Below, piece by piece: positions 59,292 through 64,000 of a stretch of DNA of 64,000 bases; the stretch's first letter is position 1; each line of letters starts with the position of its first letter. The DNA comes from Kribbella capetownensis (GTDB taxonomy: Bacteria; Actinomycetota; Actinomycetes; Propionibacteriales; Kribbellaceae). The notes beneath the pieces were generated by a model. That model had not been told where the DNA came from and did not search any database. It saw nothing but the letters and a program-made list of their open reading frames with translations. The DNA is taken from contig NZ_SJKD01000004.1 of assembly GCF_004331485.1 (NCBI RefSeq), forward strand, positions 558,001 to 622,000, given 5' to 3'. The translations under genes and the position numbers were made by a program.

Positions 59292-59333
59292 GGGTACGTA
59301 CCCGATTCGCCGTAGCGCGCGCGTTCCTACGGT
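59292..59333 (+). promoter_or_regulatory. Palindrome GGGTACGTACCC and -10 box before the MACPF cassette
   Basis: A perfect 12-bp palindrome (59292-59303) stands 24 bp before TACGGT (59328-59333). TACGGT is a TANNNT -10 box six bases ahead of the ATG at 59340, which has no Shine-Dalgarno. The palindrome sits where an activator would contact polymerase near -35/-45. Confidence 0.5.
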
Positions 59334-59339
59334 CGATCC

Positions 59340-59960
59340 ATGACTCTCGAACTCGGAGACCATGTCTGGTATTGGAATGGCCAGGTCTCGCAGAACACCG
59401 ACATTCCACGGGAAACGTGGTTTCCTGGCTGCGACCCGAACGACCGCACGGATTACCTCGGCAACGGCAAGGACATTTACCACTTCGTCGTACACGCCGG
59501 TGAACTCGCGCGCGGTCGTCCGCACATGCGGGGCTACGAGGGTAGCTACGCGTGGCTGAACAACAATCCCGGCAACATCACCGGATCGCCCGGAGGACCG
59601 GACTACGGACAATATCCGGGCAAGTTCAGCTGGCACAACTTCCTCGTCTTCCCGACGTGGGGAGCCGGTTACGCCGCAATCGCGGCACTGCTGCACTCAT
59701 CGACGTACGCCGGCCTCACTCTCGCTGAGGCGTTCGCGAAGTACGCGCCCGCCAGTGACGGCAACAAGCCCCAGGAGTACGCGCGGGACGTCGCCGCCGC
59801 GGCCGGGGTAGCCGAGACCGTGACGGTCGACCAGTTGGACGACGCCCAGATGGTTCTCGTCCAGGACAAGATCACCGAGATCGAGGGCGTGATCGCGGGC
59901 GACAGCTTTGCCTCCGACTCGTCTGAGCTGCCGCCTCCGGTCGCGGCGCTCCTGAGCTGA
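59340..59960 (+). CDS. NNPGN-motif protein, lysozyme-like candidate (cassette gene 1)
   Basis: 206 residues, no signal peptide or membrane helix. Core block: SYAWLNNNPGNITG, FLVFPTWGAGYAAIAALL and LTLAEAFAKYAPASDGNKPQEYARDV. The NNPGN...FPT...G..A...L order resembles phage- and effector-type peptidoglycan-binding or lysozyme-like proteins. I do not assign an enzymatic activity. The last 60 residues are acidic. Leaderless ATG. Twelve bases separate it from the M23-like gene, and both lack export signals, which suggests either a cytosolic role or release by lysis or an injection device. Confidence 0.65.
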   Translation: MTLELGDHVWYWNGQVSQNTDIPRETWFPGCDPNDRTDYLGNGKDIYHFVVHAGELARGRPHMRGYEGSYAWLNNNPGNITGSPGGPDYGQYPGKFSWHNFLVFPTWGAGYAAIAALLHSSTYAGLTLAEAFAKYAPASDGNKPQEYARDVAAAAGVAETVTVDQLDDAQMVLVQDKITEIEGVIAGDSFASDSSELPPPVAALLS

Positions 59961-59972
59961 ATCGAGTAGCCG

Positions 59973-60500
59973 ATGTCAGGATTCACCATCGAACTGTCCA
60001 CCCCATTCCCGTCCGGCTTCACCGGCGGGCTTGGCGGTCCACAACAAGGCGGGCACCAACCGCCGCACTGGTATATCGAGTACGGGATGGACCTGGGTGC
60101 CGACGACGGCACCGACGTCTACGCCACGTTCGACGGGCACATCACCAGGATGTCTCCGCACGTGCCGAGTGATGACAGTGGGAAGGTATACGGCGCTCAG
60201 CTGTTCGTGCGCGCTCACAACGACATGATGGGCGGGTTCTACACGCACATGACCGACGTACCGCCGGAGCTCACCGTCGGGTCGGCAGTGAGTCGCGGGG
60301 ACTGGCTGGGCAGGGTGTTCGCCTTCGACGGGATCCCCGCCCATCTCCACCTGGCACTGGTCGAGATCGTCGGCGGCCTGCCAGGTGGCAGTTATCAGGG
60401 TGTCGACCTCTACGGGCACGTCGTCGAGGCGGCCAACAGCGATCTCGTCGCCTCCGTCGCTTTCGCCCGGGACGGTACGCCGCCGGTCGTTGGCGGCTGA
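59973..60500 (+). CDS. M23-like (LytM-fold) protein with altered zinc site (cassette gene 2)
   Basis: 175 residues. YGMDLGADDGTDVYATFDGHI, GGFYTHMTDVP, VSRGDWLGRVFAFDG and PAHLHLALV follow the M23 beta-sheet core in order. D40, H92, H124 and H126 are in place, but the first zinc ligand, normally H in HxGxD, is E36 (EYGMD); a histidine four residues earlier (H32) might substitute. It may be a peptidoglycan endopeptidase with modified metal site or a binding module. No signal peptide. Coupled closely to both neighbours (12 and 19 bp). Confidence 0.72.
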   Translation: MSGFTIELSTPFPSGFTGGLGGPQQGGHQPPHWYIEYGMDLGADDGTDVYATFDGHITRMSPHVPSDDSGKVYGAQLFVRAHNDMMGGFYTHMTDVPPELTVGSAVSRGDWLGRVFAFDGIPAHLHLALVEIVGGLPGGSYQGVDLYGHVVEAANSDLVASVAFARDGTPPVVGG

Positions 60501-60519
60501 AGAGGAGAGGAGTAGCGAA

Positions 60520-61881
60520 ATGGAACGCTTCATCCCCGCACGTCCGGGCATCGATATCGGGTACGGCTTCAACACGCTCACCGGCGAAGTGCGTGGCGTC
60601 GCCGTCGATGGCGATGTCGAAACGGCCACAGCGTCTGGTCAGAGCGCCCAGTCGAACTCGGTCGTCGTGGAGTCTCAGGAACAGATGATGGAGTCCCTGA
60701 ACGTGTCCGTCGAGGTGAGTGGACATTACGGTCTGTTCTCCGCGGAGGGACGGTTCGGCCTCGCCGAACAGTCGGCCTTCACATCGCAATCGACCTATGT
60801 TGTCGCCAAGTGCGTCGTCGAGAACGCCTTTCGCTCCTTCAGCCGTCCCTCGGTCCTGCCCGAAGCGGCGCAGCGCATGAGCTCCGATGGCCCCGACGCT
60901 TTCAAGGCTGGCTATGGTGACGCGTTCGTGCGAGGCATGCGCACGGGCGGCGAGCTGTACGCCGTCTTCCAACTCACGTCGACCAGCTTCGAACAACAGC
61001 GGACTATCGCCGCCTCAGTGTCGGCTGAGGTGCAGGGGCTCTTGGCCGGAGGCTCGGTCAGTGCGAGCGTCGAGCACCTGACGAAGAGCAGTAGCCAGGT
61101 TTCCTCGATGTCCACCCTCTTCTATCAACGAGCCGGCAAGGACACCACCATCTCGCCGGTCACCACGCCCGACGAGATCGCTCGCCGCCTGAAGGACTTC
61201 CCGTCGATCGCCAACGCGGCTCCTGTCGGCTACCTCGCCCAGGTCGTCGACTATCAGGTTCTTGCCATGCCGCCGTTCGACGAGGTCGGGTTCCAGCAGC
61301 GGACGGAGGCGCTCGAGGACTACGCCCGTCTCAAGATGAAGTATTCAGGCATGCGCGCCGAGATAGACCTGGTCCGCCACAATCCCGATCTGTTCCTGCC
61401 CGATTATGCGGGCGACGTACTCGCGAAGGGATACGACACCTACACCGCGGTCATCAACATGCTCAACCGGCATGCTCGCCGGGTCGCCGGTAAGGAGATC
61501 GAACCAAGCCTGTTCAACGCCGGCGAGTATGACCCGGCACTCAAGGAACTACCAGTGTTCGTCTTCCGCAAGAAGGCACCGGACTCGGACCTGGTCCCGG
61601 TTCCCAACCTGGTCGGCTCAGCGGTCGACGCGGCCAAGAGCCTGCTGACCTCGCAGGGGCTTAACCCGACCTCCAACGGGGTCGGGATCGCATCGGGCTC
61701 GAAGGTCCCTGTGGATGTTGTCACAGGACAGAGCCCGGCAGCCGGAACGTCGGTGCCCAAGGGCACGAGCGTGGTCCTGGAGTACAACTACGTCGCAGCT
61801 AACCGTTTCAAATGGGCCCGACTCAGCCGCGACGCCTCCGTCCTGCGCAAACCCTTCACACCAGTCCTCATGAAGCGGTAG
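60520..61881 (+). CDS. MACPF-like protein with C-terminal PASTA domain (cassette gene 3)
   Basis: 453 residues, no signal peptide. Residues about 10-360 look like a MACPF/CDC pore-forming domain: GIDIGYGFNTLTGEVRG, VEVSGHYGLFSAEGRFGLAE, and GYGDAFVRGMRTGGELYAVF (131-150) in place of the Y-G-[TS]-H-[FY] signature, followed by Ser/Ala-rich amphipathic stretches (TIAASVSAEVQGLLAGGSVS) that could be membrane-inserting. Residues about 385-450 (VPVPNLVGSAVDAAKSLLTS, VTGQSPAAGTSVPKGTSVVL) form a PASTA domain, usually a peptidoglycan or beta-lactam binding module. GGAG-rich site before the ATG. A pore former directed to cell walls is a reasonable hypothesis; homology should be confirmed. Confidence 0.62.
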   Translation: MERFIPARPGIDIGYGFNTLTGEVRGVAVDGDVETATASGQSAQSNSVVVESQEQMMESLNVSVEVSGHYGLFSAEGRFGLAEQSAFTSQSTYVVAKCVVENAFRSFSRPSVLPEAAQRMSSDGPDAFKAGYGDAFVRGMRTGGELYAVFQLTSTSFEQQRTIAASVSAEVQGLLAGGSVSASVEHLTKSSSQVSSMSTLFYQRAGKDTTISPVTTPDEIARRLKDFPSIANAAPVGYLAQVVDYQVLAMPPFDEVGFQQRTEALEDYARLKMKYSGMRAEIDLVRHNPDLFLPDYAGDVLAKGYDTYTAVINMLNRHARRVAGKEIEPSLFNAGEYDPALKELPVFVFRKKAPDSDLVPVPNLVGSAVDAAKSLLTSQGLNPTSNGVGIASGSKVPVDVVTGQSPAAGTSVPKGTSVVLEYNYVAANRFKWARLSRDASVLRKPFTPVLMKR

Positions 61882-62255
61882 CCACGGGCCGCCGGTATAT
61901 CGGGGTCAAACTTCTAGAAGACGCGGGTGAGATGCATCGGGTCCAGAATCATCGGATGGCATCAGGCGGTTGCGAGGCTCGGCGGCTGGCGTGACCACGT
62001 TCTCCCGACCGCCTCGCCCGCGGCAGGTGGTTGACCAGCACCGTGCGGGTGCGGAGCAGGTCGAAGCCGCTGCGTCGAGCGTTCTGCTGTGACTTGGAGG
62101 CTGGCTGCGTGGTGCTCACTCCGACGTCGCAGCCCGCGGCCGCGGCATTGGCGAGTCGGGCCGGCATCCGCGCAGCGTGCGGTGGCTGACAGCGATCTGA
62201 AAGCGGTGCCTGGCATGCTCGCCGAGCGAGATCATCCATGAGAACGGAGCCAACG
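61882..62255. other. 374-bp region without a supported gene
   Basis: Follows the MACPF-like gene. On the minus strand SGFDLLRTRTVLVNHLPRAR is an Arg-rich stretch in an open frame, but it has no start signal and I cannot place it in a family. No clear terminator hairpin was seen. It may contain the promoter of the small secreted protein. Confidence 0.35.
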
Positions 62256-62525
62256 ATGAGTAGATCGACGAGTCCACGACTTCGCGTCGCACAACGTGCC
62301 GCCGTTGCTTTGACGCTCGGCCTGACGCTTGCGGGCGCGACAGTTGCGTCCGCGTCCGCTACGGAAGAAGGCGTTATCACTCGGGAGTTCGGCCACGGCT
62401 TCCCCACCTACTCGAGTTGCATGAGTTTCGGGGCGACTCAAGCGGGCCGGCAGCATGCGGACGACTGGGAGTGCTACAAGCAGTCCAACGGCACCTGGAC
62501 GGGCTACCTCTACTTCTACACGTGA
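62256..62525 (+). CDS. Small secreted protein with two cysteines
   Basis: 89 residues. Signal peptide with a basic start and hydrophobic core (AAVALTLGLTLAGATVASASA), leaving a mature peptide of about 55 residues: YSSCMSFGATQAGRQH, ADDWECYKQSNGTWTGYLYF. Two cysteines may form one disulfide; the C-terminus is aromatic. No family recognised; similar small exported proteins occur widely in actinomycetes. ATG 62256 is preferred to 62238 because GGAG lies six bases upstream. Confidence 0.65.
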   Translation: MSRSTSPRLRVAQRAAVALTLGLTLAGATVASASATEEGVITREFGHGFPTYSSCMSFGATQAGRQHADDWECYKQSNGTWTGYLYFYT

Positions 62526-62729
62526 GTTGGGCCTGGTAGCGCAGCAGTCAGCTCCAAGCACCCACGCCGAAACCGGTCAGTGGTCGTTGGGCCAGCCGCG
62601 GCGGGGGGAGGGGGAGTGCGGCTGGGGCCCCTGCCCACCGTCCGGTCCACGCCATACGCCGGGGGACGAGAGTCGTCAGCAGACCGATCAGCGGCTGTGA
62701 TGAGCGCGGTGAAGCCGCTGCCCGGGAGT

Positions 62730-64000
62730 TCAGGCGAAGGCGAAGTACCGCAGCCACAGGTAGGGCGCGGCGACGGCGATGGTGATCGCGGTGATCACTA
62801 TGCCTTTGCGGGTGAATTCCCAGAAGCTGATCGGGTACCCGGCTCGCAGCGCGAGCCCGATGACGACCACGTTGGCGCTGGCGCCGATCGCCGTGGCGTT
62901 GCCGCCGAAGTCCGCGCCGATGGCCAGCGCCCACCACAACGCGTTCGCCTGGGACGGATCGGCGACGGTCTTGGTGAGTTCCAGTACGACGGGACTCATG
63001 GTGGCGACATAGGGGATGTTGTCCACGATCCCGGACAAGACGGCTGAGACGACCAGGATCAGCATCGTCGCCAGCAACGCCCGGCCCTCGGTCGCCGCCC
63101 CGACCGCGTCCGCCAGCCTGCTGATCACACCGGTCTTGACCAGCGCACCGACCATCACGAACAGCCCGGCGAAGAACAGCAGGGTCTGCCACTCCACGCT
63201 GCCCATGTAGTCCCTGGTCTTCACTCCCGAGATCAGCACCAGCAGCCCCGCGCCGAGCAGCGCGACCACCGAAGGCGCGACGCCGAACAGTGACCGGCCG
63301 ATGAAGCCGGCGAAGACGAGCACCAGAACCGCACCGCATTTGATCAGCAGGACCTTGTCCGCGATCGCCTCCCGCTCGTTCAGCCGCATCACGTCGTCGA
63401 CCCGCTCCGGGTCGACTGCGAACGACCCGCGGAACAGCCTGGGCAGGACGAGCGTGAACACCGCCAGCTCGATCACCACCAGCGGCGTCATGTGCACGAG
63501 GAAGTCGTTGAACGTGAGTCCGGACCGGCTCGCGATGATGATGTTCGGCGGATCGCCGATCAGGGTGGCCGCGCCGCCGATGTTCGACGCCATCACCTCG
63601 GCGATCAGGAACGGCACCGGGTTGATCCCCAGCCGCTCGCAGACCAGCAGTGTGACCGGTGCGATCAGCAACACGGTCGTCACGTTGTCCAGGAACGCCG
63701 ACGCAGCTGCCGTGATCAGCGTCAGCAGGATCATCACCCGGAGCGGAGAGCCTTTGGCCCGCTTGGCCGCCCAGATCGCGACGTACTCGAACACGCCGGT
63801 CCGGCGCAGCACACCGACGATCACCATCATGCCGAACAGCAAGAAGATGACGTCCCAGTCGACGCCAGTGTCAGGGGAGTAGAAGGCATGCTCGGAGTCG
63901 GTCACGCCCAGCGCGAGCAGGACCGCCGCGCCGCCGAGCGCCGCCAGCAGCTTGTGCGTCCACTCGGTGGCGATCAGGACATAGGCCACGGCGAAGACGA
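62730..64000 (-). CDS. ArsB/NhaD-type ion transporter, start beyond the window
   Basis: At least 423 residues; the frame is open to the right edge (VFAVAYVLIATEWTHK), so the N-terminus is missing. About eleven transmembrane helices. Conserved blocks are DWDVIFLLFGMMVIVGVLRRTGVFEYVA, SAFLDNVTTVLLIAPVTL, GGAATLIGDPPNIIIAS, SGIVDNIPYVATMSP and GADFGGNATAIGASANVV, with the two SxxxDNxx and the GDPxN-type re-entrant motifs of the ion transporter superfamily. Could move arsenite, sodium or a dicarboxylate. No ars gene is visible on this side. Confidence 0.85.
   Translation of the reverse strand, partial: VFAVAYVLIATEWTHKLLAALGGAAVLLALGVTDSEHAFYSPDTGVDWDVIFLLFGMMVIVGVLRRTGVFEYVAIWAAKRAKGSPLRVMILLTLITAAASAFLDNVTTVLLIAPVTLLVCERLGINPVPFLIAEVMASNIGGAATLIGDPPNIIIASRSGLTFNDFLVHMTPLVVIELAVFTLVLPRLFRGSFAVDPERVDDVMRLNEREAIADKVLLIKCGAVLVLVFAGFIGRSLFGVAPSVVALLGAGLLVLISGVKTRDYMGSVEWQTLLFFAGLFVMVGALVKTGVISRLADAVGAATEGRALLATMLILVVSAVLSGIVDNIPYVATMSPVVLELTKTVADPSQANALWWALAIGADFGGNATAIGASANVVVIGLALRAGYPISFWEFTRKGIVITAITIAVAAPYLWLRYFAFA

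Noticed and set aside
61949..62407. Minus-strand frame containing SGFDLLRTRTVLVNHLPRAR that looked transposase-like
   Set aside because: No start signal, runs antisense through the small secreted protein, no catalytic motif, no terminal inverted repeats.
1..64000. tRNA, rRNA, CRISPR arrays, intact insertion sequences
   Set aside because: No cloverleaf-like segments, no regular direct repeats with spacers, and no intact transposase frame were recognised by eye; a tRNA or ncRNA scan could still find something missed.

Overview
The window is high-GC DNA, densely coded on both strands, with many 4-bp ATGA stop/start overlaps and many genes that start 5-7 bases after a TANNNT box without a Shine-Dalgarno sequence (leaderless). 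Together with LacI-controlled sugar ABC operons, a RheA/Hsp18 heat-shock pair, NrtR-controlled nadAB, DUF5709 and large LuxR-type ATPase regulators, this points to a soil actinomycete, probably near Kribbella/Nocardioidaceae. That placement is inference; there is no rRNA in the window.

Layout. 1-3 kb: N-terminal end of a GH63-like glycosidase, then two alpha/beta hydrolases, one carrying a LuxR helix-turn-helix. 3-13 kb: a divergent sugar locus. To the left are a divergent NagB-type deaminase and a LacI regulator. To the right a second LacI regulator leads an operon with a Tat-lipoprotein binding protein, two permeases, two tandem PIG-L deacetylases, a Gfo/Idh/MocA oxidoreductase and a TIM-barrel isomerase/epimerase. 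This looks like import and breakdown of an N-acetylated amino-sugar glycoside. 13-22 kb: secreted nucleoside hydrolase, phosphodiesterase, LysE exporter, a membrane-anchored unknown, a secreted GH43 enzyme with a LacI-type operator, and a two-gene ABC exporter.

22-36 kb is a redox/stress region. It holds a Dps-like/molybdopterin/FNR-like/DUF6510 operon, NTF2-like and quinone-reductase proteins, a small HxxxCxxC (anti-sigma-like) protein with MsrA, a solitary cytochrome b (QcrB type) divergent from a solitary CtaD, a uracil-DNA glycosylase, an ECF sigma factor with a second molybdopterin protein, hydrolase and SDR genes, a GNAT-hemerythrin-like fusion and DUF5709. A 16-bp palindrome (TGGACGGTAYCGTCCA) precedes both ctaD and the sigma gene. 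36-44 kb: TetR, an SDR lacking its catalytic residues, type II NADH dehydrogenase, MFS transporter, SnoaL-like protein and a 920-residue LuxR-type regulator.

44.2-48.1 kb: N-terminal and C-terminal remnants of an ATP-dependent DNA ligase flank a heat-shock islet (RheA-like repressor with its TGTCATC-N5-GATGACA operator, two Hsp20 proteins, a J-domain protein, a DUF2188-like protein) and a frameshifted tyrosine-integrase remnant. 48-52.6 kb: nadB-nadA divergent from nrtR, and a beta-lactamase-fold hydrolase. 52.7-62 kb: a secreted multidomain GH84 enzyme, an F420-type reductase, another LuxR-type ATPase regulator, and then the most unusual locus: three adjacent genes without signal peptides encoding an NNPGN-motif protein, an M23-like protein and a MACPF-like protein with a C-terminal PASTA domain. 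The window closes with a small secreted protein and the C-terminal part of an ArsB/NhaD-type transporter.
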